Source: Phalacrocorax aristotelis
Lineage: Eukaryota; Chordata; Aves; Suliformes; Phalacrocoracidae
Reading direction: 5' to 3'
Assembly: GCF_949628215.1 (NCBI RefSeq)
Contig: NC_134280.1
Location: forward strand, 13,899,795 to 13,963,794
Length of the DNA stretch: 64,000 nucleotides
Below the pieces are notes generated by a model. That model had not been told where the DNA came from, made no database searches, and saw only the letters and a list, made by a program, of their open reading frames with translations. Below, piece by piece: positions 10,490-21,493 of this stretch. Each line of letters opens with the position of its first letter. The stretch's first letter is position 1. A program made the translations under genes and the position numbers.

Positions 10490-13416
10490 TAGAAGTCACA
10501 GCTATCCATTAACTGTAGATAATTATTACTATCTTGCTGAGGTGCTCTTAGACTAGCTTCTGACCTTTATAAGATTATTTGCAGCCTTCTGATGGTATGA
10601 TCTGTGTACGTTTCTCCAAAATGTAGCTCACTAAAGAAGAAAAGCACTAAATTATCACAATCTTAAAGGTTAATTGATATATAGTCCATCTGGAAGCTGC
10701 CAAACACTGCAGCTTGGCAGTTGTGGATGTTTCATAGTATATGTTCATGTGCCTTTTCTAATTCCCAACATATTTGAAATACTTAGTGCACTGGAGAAGC
10801 AGTCTAATCTACTTCATCTCCTCTGAATCCCTTATAAAAATGACATTGTTTTTTCATCTGCTTAGCACTCCCCATTGCTGAGTCCACTTCCTGCTTTGAA
10901 ACCAAGTTCTTAATTGTTTGTTCCTGTCTGGGTCAGACTGTAAAGCCTTCAGGGATGGGAGTTTGTCTGGCTAGGTATTGGTAAGCCTTCGTCCCCTCCA
11001 GCTCAGATTATGTAGGCTTTAAGTGTCCATCTCTAGATGGCGAAAATTGGCTCAAAAATGTAGCCACATGCCTTGTAAGCCCGAAAGAAAACCCTTGTTC
11101 TTTTGCTTAATAAACTTGACTGGCACTGTGCGTGTTTCACAATAGCGTGCAAAGCTTCTAAGTTTTCAGTGGAGTTTTACCTACACTGCCTCATCCTCTA
11201 CAAGTTTCTGCAGAGATGGTGCAACTAGTAATTACGGCAAAGCACTCAGCTTACAGTCCTACATACAGCTCTCACCCAGGTGTACATGTGCGGCTCTGCT
11301 GAGATCCCAGCGTGTTACACTGATGCCCTGTGTAGCCTATGAAACTGGCATGTTCTGCCTTAGGTCAGTCAGGACGTGTATTTTTCTTTCCTTATTTGTC
11401 AGTAATTTGTGTCCCTTCAAAGCAGAAATTATACCATCAAAACTCTTTAGAAAGCTGCTGTATATTGACCAAGAACAGATTACCACAGACAAGTTGCTTG
11501 CTGCAGCCATCAGGCAGCAAAAACCATCTGTAACGCACTGAGAGTAATAGCTGAGCAGAAGAAATTATGTGGAGGAGAGGGAGTCTTGGTTCTGGCTGTC
11601 TTAAGTGAACAGCATCCCATGGCTGCAGTGCATTGTGAACCAGGTAAACCAGTGGGAATTGTCATCCAAAGTTTGTCCAGCAGATTTTATAGAATGTGTA
11701 TTATGCCAATGTGATTTTCTGTTAAAGGAGAGGGATCCGTGACAGGTGTCTGTCTTGATCACACTGTTCCTAAATACTGCACACAAGCAATATCCCCTCC
11801 CATTGAAATCAGAAAGCATTTCACGTGCATATTCCTGGGACTGCCTAACCTGGTACTTTGAAGCTTACTCCTTTATAGCGTTAAGGGAGACATTGTTAGA
11901 GGTGAGCAGCCTATCTGTGTGCTACACCTCTCTGGCTTTGTGCATGGGAGTGTTGTTCCTTCCCTAAAGCAAACTGGGTGGAAGTATAACCATTTGGCTC
12001 TTTTGGGAGACTCACTGGAAAGGTCTTAATGCACCACAGATGTCTTTCAAGAAACCCACCAGCAAACACAGCTTATGTTACTCCAGCAGAAGTCAGGCTG
12101 AATCTAGTCTCTAGCATGTAGAGCGTAAGGTAATAAGCATTTGGAAAGGAGAAAAACCTGCTTCTTTAAGGCAAAATGCTATCTTTTTAGATCTGCATTC
12201 CTGGGCTAACTGCCCTGTGTTGAATGATATTGAGCTATCCAGTTCAAGCTGTGGTTTCCTCTAAGCTTTTACTGGGAGGTAAAATCATGTTTGTGACATA
12301 CCTTACACACAGCTTAGTGCCTGTGTTTTAATAATACACTGCAGGCTCTCTCTGGTTTGCACATCTTGCTTCATAGCCACTGTTTTGAACTTGCTTCTTC
12401 CAGGTACCGTCATCATTTAACGACTTTGCTAGTTTTCTTTCATATTTCTGAGATCACTGAGAATAATTATATTAGGTCAGACAAAAAGTTTGCTTCACTT
12501 GGTACCCTACCTGACAGTGACTAACAACAAGGAAGCATACAATGATGTTTCCCTGAGGATATCCTCCTTCCTTGTAGTGGTCTGAAGCTTACAGCCTTCC
12601 CATGCTAACGGTTCTGCCTGCCTCTCTGTGTGTTTTGGCCTTTATATTTTCTTCAGTAAGCTTGTCTAATTTTTAATCCTTTTGTGACAATGAGCTACCC
12701 AGTTGGAGCATGTAGCAAACAGCACCCTTTCTTCTCAAATTTAAAGGATGCGTTTCCTAGCCACTACTTGTGCTATCTGCTGTTAGTATGAGCCATTCCT
12801 GTCACTTCCCAGTGTGTACCTGTTGGCCTTACCCCCAAAGATGGGAGGAAGACCTGTTGCTTGATGCTGCTTGCTCATTTCTCCTGCTCCTTTTAGGGCT
12901 GTTTGCTGGTCAGGTTAAAGCCCTGATTAAAAAAGATGTTTGATATTTTTGATATTGTATGGTATGTATAATTTGCATGGCATGAGTGTTGTGCCTCACA
13001 GCAAAATATCTTTGCTAAACTCTGCTATAATTGCATGTTCTTCTTGCCAAATGACCTGGTAGTTTGTATGTTTTGATAATGCACTTCCCTCTGTGTGGGA
13101 ATGCTGCTGATTTCTCTGGCATTATCAGGTGAGTGGGACTCTGACCGTGCTGTGTAAGTGTTCAGAGACATGCTTTCCCTCGTGGGATGTGGAGTCGGTC
13201 TGGGTAGCTGAATGTTTTAGTCTGCCAAAGCCAGAAGGAAAGACCTTTTGGACAGGGCTGGTACTTGCATTGCAGAATGGTGGCATTTGGCTTTCTGTGC
13301 TGGCAAGGATGAGCCTGTCCTTTTGGCTCACTCTCAGCTGGCATTGCCCTACCCCTTCCTACACCCTGTCCCCTGCCATTCCTTTCCAAGGGAGCCAGGA
13401 GCTAGTTACCTGCAGA

Positions 13417-13529
13417 GGCTCTGATTCAAGCAAGCATGTAAGCACACGCTTGAATCCCATTGACGTCAGTGAGACTTCAGCATGTTATTAAAGTTAAACG
13501 TATGCTTAAGGGGTGTGCTGAAGTGTGGC
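13417..13529. repeat. Ancient palindromic sauropsid repeat, copy 1
   Basis: The segment runs from 'gctctgattcaagcaagc' through 'gaatcccattgacgtcagtg' to 'cttaaggggtgtgctgaa'. It follows the layout of a dispersed repeat common in turtles, crocodilians and birds: 'ctgattcagcaaagcactta', then 'cccattgaagtcaatggga', then 'aagcacatgctta' motifs, with approximate mirror symmetry about the centre. It looks like a relic of a short palindromic, MITE-like element. The family name was not determined. A second copy lies at 20808-20901. Confidence 0.6.
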
Positions 13530-16494
13530 TTAGATACAGATACTGTCTGTCAGATGTGCTCTCAGAAGGCTTGGAATTCTCCCTGGTGTTGTCACATTTA
13601 CAAGCTAATATCAGCAGGAAGCCTACTGCACATGTGTAATACGTCCTTTTGTATTCAGAGAGAAGGCACTTCAGGGAGGAGTGATATGAAATACCCAACT
13701 GCTGTGCAAACGTGGCCAGATCCTTGCTAGAAATGGCCAACTTTGCCGAAAGGAGGACTTGCAGGGGTATAAGTAAATCCTGCACCTTTACAAATTCTCT
13801 GCTGACCTTACGATGTGCAAAATACATGTGACCTTTGTTGCTATTTGAACCCTGGCTAATTTTGTGAAAAATTTCAGCTGTATTTTAACCCCTTTGTGCT
13901 TGAAATTGGCAGTGGCCTTTTAAACAAAGGTTTTTGTCTCATACATTTGCCTCATACCTGCAGCTTAATGTGCATGATAAACTTTACACACAGAGGATGT
14001 GGAGCTGAAACGCAGATAAAATTACTCATTGAATTTTTTACCTACTCAAGTACAGTTTAAAGTTCACAGTAGTGTATTTGAGATCAGAATCTGTGTAGGT
14101 GCCTACTAAAATATTGTTACTTTCTTATCAAGTAGGATACTAGGAGGATTTAAGCTTTAAAAAAAAAGAAAAGACAGTTCTCTAAGTTGTGATATGTTCA
14201 TGCTTTTCCTCCTCAGTGTCTGTGAAAATATTTGCTAACAGTATTTGGAGTTGTTGCAAAACAAAATCCCAAGCAGCCTATGTCCAAATAGTTAGCTTTT
14301 TTAGCTAGTGACTTGCTTGTGAATATTGTTAAGTTGATTACAAGATCTCTGGGCTCTCTAAGTCCACTGCATTGTTTGTGGAAAGCTTGATAGTAGCAGT
14401 ATTTCAGCACTGGGAAAGCTAGCATCAAAAGCTGCAATGCCAAGAAGTTAGTTTCTTTGAAGGAGACCTCCTGGGAGCTCCTGATTTCATCCACTCCAGC
14501 AGTTCAACGCTCTGGTACCAAAACATGGCATTAGGTTTCCCTTCAGTACTGGGGTGTTTCTCTCCTTTCCCAACAAAATCACATAATGCTTCCTTCTAAG
14601 CTAGTACTGGCTTGCATGGAAAAATATTAACTTTCATGCTTCTCATGTGTGAAATTGAAGAGGAATTTGCAAAGAAATAGCTGGAAGAGGGAAAACTTGC
14701 TGGAAGTGGAAAAACAAGCATTCTGTTCTGTTTGGTTACTCATTCACAGATCTTTCAGGATGAAATTTTTTGTATGCTGACCACATTGTGGATTGCCATT
14801 AATTTTGGAATATGTTTTAACATCATAATTAATTGCTGAGAAAGTCCTGAGGTAGATGGAGCAGCTTGACAGCTGATATAGAAGCAATCTAGGTCTCAGG
14901 TCTGCTTCACCACCTTGCCTGTATAGGGTGTTTGTACTATGTGAAGTATCTGACATAACTTTCACTGTTGGGTTTGCTTCAGAGGATGCCAAGAGCCAAG
15001 TGGATGAGCTTTGTTATTTCCTGGGTGTACCCAGGAACAGTTCTTGTGGCCATTACTGTTTCAGGGAGGTAGCTGTCAGCATGAGTGGAAGATTAATGAT
15101 AGTGGTGCAGCCGTGATGCTGAGACTGTGGATGAAGCAGGCTTTGTAGATGGAGATGATCACTTCTGTTCACTGCTGCTGTCTTAAAAATCAATTAAACC
15201 TTTCTGGAAAATGTTTTGTAGTCCAGGCAGGGAGACAAGAACGTCTTAGGAATGACTGAGACTTCCAAATACTCCTGGTTCGTGCATTATCCACAGTAGT
15301 TACTTACAAATAATGAAAGCTCACTTTCTTTGGAGGCTTTGATAGAGCTACATCTGTCCATGGGTTGCCTTAGTCAAACAGAAGTCCTGGAGTTTGATAC
15401 TATGACAGCGTGTGGAAGAGGGGAATGAGGAGAATCCCACAGCTATGGCTTCAGTCTAAGTACTGGCAAGCCTGTGGTTTTGATTAATTTGCTTTTTTGC
15501 GGATTGCCTGGGACAGGTTTCCTATTGCTGGTTTCAAAGTATCGACTTCAGACGACCCCAGGCAGTTCAGCTTAGGATAAGTTAAGAGAACTGGTTCTGG
15601 GCATCTGAGCTTCCTGCATGATCAGGAAAGAGGGAGCGCCTTCAAAGGCTGTGTTAGTCCTCCTGGGCTCCGTTAGGGGCTGCCTGGGGCTAGCTGGGAG
15701 ATCCTAAGCATGAAGATTTGTGAATGCTTCTTTCTTCTTAGAGTTGAGGTGTTGGATTTAAGTTAGTCCACGGGGGCGTCTCTGTCCACTCAGGATTTAA
15801 CATCCCTTAAAAGTAAGCCCTGAGAAGAGGGAAGTCAGAAAAGATGAGCAAAAGCATCCTCCATCTTCTGTACTGAAACAAGAACGTGGGGAGCAAAGAG
15901 TGTGTGATTTGTGGCCAGGAAGCGTGCAACCACAGGTAAGCATTTTATTGCCTGGCAATTAGCAAAGACACTTGAAAAAAGAAAACCTGCCTTCACATCC
16001 TGTTTCTTTATCCAACTACTGCAGAATGTAAAATGAATAAACTCTAATGGGAGGAGAGACCACAATTGGGTCTTTCCTCTTTCAACTAGCTGTCCTACCT
16101 GCTGAGGAAGAGTGTGACAGTTGAGAATTTTCCTTCCCTCAGGCTAAGAGTGGAATTGAATTTGGGATCTCCCTTGTTTTGTGTGACCGCTTTGCGGTGT
16201 GGGCTAGTTGCAAAAGGTGTACACTACCACTGTTTCCTTGTTTCCTCCCATGTTTTATAGTGATCCCAATGCTGTCTTAGTGGGTTAGATGTGCTGAGAG
16301 CACAGTTGCCTGGTCAGGGACATCCTAAAGCCTGTTTGTGTCTGTAGCTTGGGTTTGATTGCAGCATAGTTTACCTGGGAAATGGCAGGACACATCTGTG
16401 TAGGTATGGGTGTCTCAGCCTGGGTACCCAAGCACTCAGGCAGGTGAGGTGCATACTAAAAGGTGCAACAGTGTAGTTCATTTTCCCCAACATC

Positions 16495-16619
16495 GGACGC
16501 TTTTAAGATTTGGCTGGACAAGGTGCTGGACCATCTCATCTAGACCATGTTTTGCCAAGGAAGGCTGGGCCAGATGATTCTTGAAGTCCCTTCCAACCTG
16601 ATATGCGATGATTCTAATG
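16495..16619 (+). mobile_element. CR1 LINE 3' end fragment
   Basis: 'ttaagatttggctggacaag', 'gctgggccagatgattcttg' and 'gtcccttccaacctgatatg' followed by 'gatgattctaatg' match the final ~120 bases of avian CR1 in sense orientation. It is 5'-truncated and diverged and ends about 370 bp before the CLASP1 exon at 16992. Confidence 0.85.
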
Positions 16620-16991
16620 TTAAAGGATATAAATTTTGTTTTAAGTCTAAGCTGGTGTGTTTAGGTTCTTTGACAGTGGCTGGAGAAATGTTGTCCTCTT
16701 GCTTTTCCTAGGATGGGGGTTCTTATCTATCTCGGGTGATAGATGACTCCTTCAAACCAGCCACAACTTTGACACAGTTACATTAGGCAGGATGGACTTC
16801 TTACCACGAGCTGGAACAAAGATGTCACTGGAGGTGAAGGATGTGAATTCTTGGAGTCAACCACCTCTCAACAGAGCCTCCTAATAAACATCCCCAAGTG
16901 TTTCCTGGCAGTCATTCCTAATACACACTGGTAGTTTTGGCTGTGATGTGTGACCTCATTAACGTCAGGTTTTGCTCTGCTTTCATTCCAG

Positions 16992-17198
16992 GTTGTCAGA
17001 GCTGCTGAGGAAGCTGCTTCCACCCTGGCGAGTTCAATCCACCCTGAGCAATGCATCAAGGTGCTTTGCCCCATCATTCAGACTGCAGATTATCCAATTA
17101 ACTTAGCTGCCATCAAGATGCAGACAAAAGTCATCGAGAGGATTTCCAAGGAATCATTGCATCAGCTCCTTCCCGATATCATTCCTGGGTTGTTACAG
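16992..17198 (+). CDS. CLASP1: CLASP1 coding exon (C-terminal TOG-like domain)
   Basis: The exon is 207 bp, 69 codons, phase 0 at both ends. It reads VVRAAEEAASTLASSIHPEQ, then CIKVLCPIIQTADYPINLAA, then KMQTKVIERISKESLHQLL and DIIPGLLQ. These are the middle HEAT-type repeats of the CLIP-interacting C-terminal domain. Compared with mammalian CLASP1 as I remember it, the only obvious changes are conservative ones around IERISKESLHQLLPD. The acceptor is 'tttcattccag' and the donor is GTACAG. Confidence 0.96.
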
Positions 17199-19553
17199 GT
17201 ACAGAATCCTGTGTGTTCTGTACTTTGTCTGTACTTTTGCACTTGAATTTGAATCCCAGCAGCCAGGCTAGTCCTTTCCTCTTTCCTCTCCGAAATCAGG
17301 ACTGAACTACTTGCTGGCTTCATTCAGCCTCTTTCATAACCCTCTCAGGCTGGGTGGGGAGTTGTTGTTTTTTTTTTTTGCCAGTGAATTTAGCTTTCAG
17401 CGCTGGCTGTAGCAGTGTTGTCTTCTGTTCCCATGCACAAGCAGCTGGCACTGCCAGTGCCTGGGATGAGACTGCAAGAAAGAAGGAAATAACAAGAGGT
17501 AGCAGCGAGGGAGGAGAGAGAGAATGTGTATGTGTTTACTGGGGAGGGATTGCAACAGGACAAATCAGTCAATGTGAAAGGGGAGACATGTTTGGGTGGG
17601 TAAGACTTCAGTGGAGAACTGGGATAAAGTAGCCTCCTCATTGTGAACATAAAAAGTTGGAAGGATAAGAGCAAAGTCGAAAATTCCCTTTGTGCATCCT
17701 AGCGCTTGTCCCAGCTTTGTAGTGTCAGCTCTTGCAATTCTTTTCTTAAATCTCAACTTCTGGGAATCAGGCCATTCTGTATTGATCTAAACTTTTGTTG
17801 TAAAAAGTTTTTAGCCATAATTGTTGGAGACAACAATCTGAACAGTGGAGTATCATTGCACTGGAAAAGTTTGGGAGCGGCATGCCTTTAAAAACGCAGC
17901 TATTTTTGTCTTAGTAAATTACTTCCATGTCTTAAAACAAATCTTGTTTTGGAGCCTAGTTTGCCATTTTTTGTCTTGGAGCTGCCAGTGAAACTTCCTC
18001 ACCTTAGAAACCCATAGTGATCAAAGGAATCTACTCCTCGTGTTTGGGAATTATTTTGGGATGCTTCTGGCTGAAGGACTGTGTGCAGAGGGAATCACCT
18101 GTGTGCATGTTTACCATGACCGAGGGTATTGCCAGAGTGGCGAAAAGGTGGGGAGTGTTGGACAGGAGCAACACGAGCCTGGAGCAGGATCCCCTTGACC
18201 CCCATGAGCAGATGGGGATCTCCATGCAAGAACAGGGCTTAGCTGGGGAAAGTTGTCATGCTTGCCCTGGTCCTGATGTGGAGCCCTGGCTCCTTTGGAG
18301 CTGGAGGTGTAGAACTGGGCTGAGTCACTCTCCTATGTGCTGCATCTTGATACCCGCAGGCCAAAGAGAACTTTGAGCCTCTGTCATCTCCTGAGCAAAT
18401 GCTCTAACTGTTGGCTGTGTTACAAAATGCTGGGAGAAGACGCAGCTGCTGCCTTGCAAGTTGGCAGATGGAGAGGTGGGGTGGTGGTCCTGCTAGCACA
18501 TATGGGGGCAGGCTCTACTAGCCCAGCACCCACCAGGATGCAGCCCTCTCAGGTCTCAACACCGCACAGATCTGCCAGACCCCATGGGGGCAATTTGGGA
18601 CGCACACATAAGCAAAATGCCAGGCCCATAGGGAAACTTGAGGTCAAGCAGAGGTGTCTGATAAGTTCAGAAGCCTTTCGACTGGGACCCACAGAGAGAG
18701 CCCTGCGTCCCAGCTGTCCTCCTAGTAGTGAGTTGTGTCTCCATGGGTGTTCCTCTGCTGTGAGCCTGGGCTCAGCCTTTTTTCCACCTCAGTCCTCAAT
18801 AGCTTGATGTTTCTCTGAGCTCACCTAGGTCTTCTGCTTTCCTAGTTCAGTGCTCTTTGGGACTGCAGACTGTCATTTCAGACTGTATTTTGGCCCTTCA
18901 GCTAGAACATCAGCCCTGCTAGCAGGCAGCCCCTGTCGAGCTGCATCCCTCCTCCCAGCTTTCCCAGCAGAGGTCACCCTGCATCCGGGGGAGCCTGCAT
19001 CCTGCGGGCTGAAATGTCTGTGTCTCTCATGGGATGGCTGCTTAGTGATGAATCGCTGCCTGAGCACGGGACTGATGTCACCAGCTGCTGAGTGACCTGG
19101 TGGCTAGTTTGAGCTACCCTGACTGCCAGATTAGATTTCCTTTGGGTTAGATTTGGGTCAGGAAAGACTCTTCTGAAGGCAAGCTGGGAGCATGAGGGCT
19201 CCTTCCAAGAAGCCCTGACTCTCCAGGATAGTGTATAGTCATCTGAACTGGACACAAGAGTGTGTATATTTGATAGAGCCCTAAGCTCATGTTGGGGACT
19301 GTGTGTTGTTGCTTAATGCTGTAAATAACAAGGTATTAATAACTTATAAGGAACAAATAGGATGTACTGGGTGATGGTATTTTCTTGCTCTTTGAGTATT
19401 CAGGTTGCAAACTTATGTTAAGCGGGCCTTTTCACTGATCTCCTAGGACAGCCACATTTGCAAAGTGTCCATCAGCTCTTTAGTATATTGCTCTGGAAGA
19501 ATGTTGGTGAGTGCTGTTTGACTTTTTGTGTTTTTTTTTTTCTTGTTTCCTAG
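17199..19553 (+). other. CLASP1: CLASP1 intron
   Basis: A 2,355-bp intron from GTACAG to 'ttgtttcctag'. The part from about 18,300 to 19,100 is noticeably more GC-rich and carries open frames of 80-156 codons. No coding similarity, splice pattern or repeat family was recognised there. Confidence 0.9.
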
Positions 19554-19670
19554 GGTTATGATAATACAGAGAGCAGCGTCCGTAAAGCTAGCGTATTTTG
19601 CCTAGTGGCAATTTATTCAGTAATTGGAGAAGAACTGAAACCTCATCTTGCACAACTCACAGGAAGCAAG
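19554..19670 (+). CDS. CLASP1: CLASP1 coding exon (C-terminal TOG-like domain, last helices)
   Basis: The exon is 117 bp, 39 codons, phase 0 at both ends. It reads GYDNTESSVRKASVFCLVAI, then YSVIGEELKPHLAQLTGSK. This is the final HEAT-like repeat of the domain and is conserved across CLASP1 and CLASP2. AIYSVIGE at this place is CLASP1-type. The acceptor is a long T-tract followed by 'cctag'; the donor is GTACAA at 19671. Confidence 0.96.
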
Positions 19671-20584
19671 GTACAAGAGTAATGTGCCTGGTGTTTTGAT
19701 AATAGCCAGCTGAATGGGTTGCACTACTAGCAGCAAGACCAGTGGCTTCACAGTAGCTCTAGGTCACGTTCCCTGTACTCTGTTAAATCCTATCTCACCC
19801 TGCCAAACACCACTAGAACAGCATAGCACTTGCTCAGCAGTGTGAACATTTGAAATCCCACTAAGTTTTGATGGGGTTCAGGGATCAGTTTTATGATGCA
19901 TTTGGTCCTGCGTAACTGTAAGCTGCCACTAAGCGGGTCCTTCCCACTTACAGCCATGTTTACCTTGGCCCTTCGGCATTGCATCCAGGGGTGACCGTGC
20001 AGTGAGTCAGCTGGATGCTCTGGCTGAAAACCAGACCTGCATTACTAATTAATTAGCTCTCTGTGGCTGTGCGGCTAATCTAGTGCAAAGAGTTGTGGGA
20101 ATGCATGGCTGGGGTGGGTGGGAGAGCAGGTCCTCTCAGCATCAGGTTGTGATTAGGGCTGGTAGAAATGCAGGCAAAACTTCACTCTTAATAGCATGGC
20201 AGATGTCTCCCTTTCCTCCGGAGATACCAGCAAGCTCGAGTGACCCTTCAAAGGATTTTGTGCCCTGGAGTCAGGTTAGCAGCAAAACTTCAAATTCTGA
20301 CCTGATGCTGCAAGGGAAATAAAGTCCGTAATTCAGCTCTGTCCTTCAGACAAGAGCTGGCATCATGTGTTGGGGCAAGTGGTGTTTGACTGCTTTTTAG
20401 AGCTGCTCAGGAAGCTGTCACAAGATTTCTTCTCCTGTTTGAAGTTATCATACCCAAGATTTCTCTGCAATTTTAAGATGAATTCTGTGGTTTTGTTTTT
20501 GAAATAGATCTCTGCATGTGAATAGCTACCTAGTTCAGAGGGCTTCATTCTGTTATTTTGAAGCAATAATTTATTTCATCGGTA

Positions 20585-20735
20585 GGAAGCGTGGTGTAGG
20601 CCAAAACAACCTGAGACTTGAGGACACTTGGATCTTCTTTCTGAATTGAATTGCCTTGTCCTTAAACAAATTACTTGTGCCTCCAAATTCCTCTGGAAAG
20701 AGACAGCTATGGGTGATGAGGTTTACCTTATTATA
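20585..20735 (+). repeat. MIR-like ancient SINE
   Basis: The order of motifs follows the amniote MIR/CORE-SINE layout: a tRNA-like head ('agcgtggtgtaggcc'), 'cttgaggacacttggatctt' (consensus 'tcaggacacctgggttct'), 'cttgtccttaaacaaattac' (consensus 'ccttgggcaagtcacttaac'), and 'tgcctccaaattcctctgg' (consensus 'tgcctcagtttcc'). It is heavily diverged and in sense orientation. Confidence 0.65.
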
Positions 20736-20807
20736 TTTGGGCAGTTAGGAAATTCCCCTATAAAATGTTGTAGAGACTTTATTATCCCAGTGTCCTAGGT
20801 GCCACAG

Positions 20808-20901
20808 ACTTACTCCACCACATAACTAACTATAAACATATGAGTAATTCTGGGTTTAAAGTTAAACATGTGCATGAGTCACTGCAGGATCTGGAGCTAA
20901 G
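20808..20901. repeat. Ancient palindromic sauropsid repeat, copy 2
   Basis: 'cataactaactataaacata', 'tgagtaattctgggtttaaa', 'gttaaacatgtgcatgagtc' and 'actgcaggatctggagc' line up with the same family as 13417-13529. The expected pattern is 'acatgagtaatcccattg', then 'aagttaagcatgtgcataag', then 'tttgcaggattggggc'. The central palindrome is eroded. Confidence 0.55.
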
Positions 20902-21406
20902 GTGGTAAGGAAGAAAAAGAAAACAAACCTGTGTGAAGGAAGTATATAGTCATAACAGCTGCAGTTTCACTAGATGTTCCAAGTTAGTGAAGATATTTAA
21001 ATGTCATTGAAAATGAACATTTTATAAAGCATGGAGAGTTCAGGGGGGTTCCTAGGAGGGACCATAGCTATTGGATCACTTATGTACCTGCAGCCTCGCT
21101 GACCTCTGTGGGAATCCTGCTTGCTCAGAGCAGGCTGCAGGTTTAAGGTCTGTGAACTGATGGCTGCTGAAGTGCAATGCAAGAGGTTTTTCTAAATCCC
21201 ATTAAATCTGTCGAACTTCCTTGAGACTAGGCACACCCTCCTGCCTTCGTTCTGAAATACACTTTAGCTTTGCTTCTGCTTTTCCTCCAGATAGCTCAGT
21301 ATCAAAACTGAGTTCACTGCAGAACACGAGTTTTAAGATTTGCAGTTAACTTTTGTCTGCCTGTTTTTCCTGACATCTTTTCCTGATATTTGTTTGTTTC
21401 TTTCAG

Positions 21407-21493
21407 ATGAAGCTACTAAACTTGTACATAAAGAGGGCCCAGACCACCAACAGCAACAGCAGCTCCTCTTCAGATGTTTCAACGCACAGTTAA
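21407..21493 (+). CDS. CLASP1: CLASP1 last coding exon and stop codon
   Basis: The exon encodes 28 residues and TAA (21491-21493): MKLLNLYIKRAQ followed by TTNSNSSSSSDVSTHS. The first 12 residues are shared by CLASP1 and CLASP2. The Ser-rich remainder is the CLASP1-specific tail and is the best single discriminator between the paralogues in this window. The acceptor is 'tgtttctttcag'. The first ATG is an internal Met, not a start. In another frame the same AAC/AGC-rich stretch reads as a short glutamine run, which is not translated. Confidence 0.97.
   Translation: MKLLNLYIKRAQTTNSNSSSSSDVSTHS

Larger units (their letters stand above)
6431..16991 (+). other. CLASP1: CLASP1 intron, largest in the window
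   Basis: A 10,561-bp intron from GTGAGT at 6431 to 'ttcattccag'. Recognised contents are a tRNA-like SINE candidate (8549-8614), a G-rich run (10472-10489), a palindromic ancient repeat (13417-13529) and a CR1 3' end (16495-16619). The rest is unique-looking sequence. Open frames up to about 140 codons occur on both strands, but they lack splice context and family similarity, and I treat them as chance. Confidence 0.88.
19671..21406 (+). other. CLASP1: CLASP1 last intron
   Basis: A 1,736-bp intron from GTACAA to 'tgtttctttcag'. It holds a MIR-like SINE (20585-20735) and, directly after it, the second copy of the palindromic sauropsid repeat (20808-20901). Confidence 0.9.
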
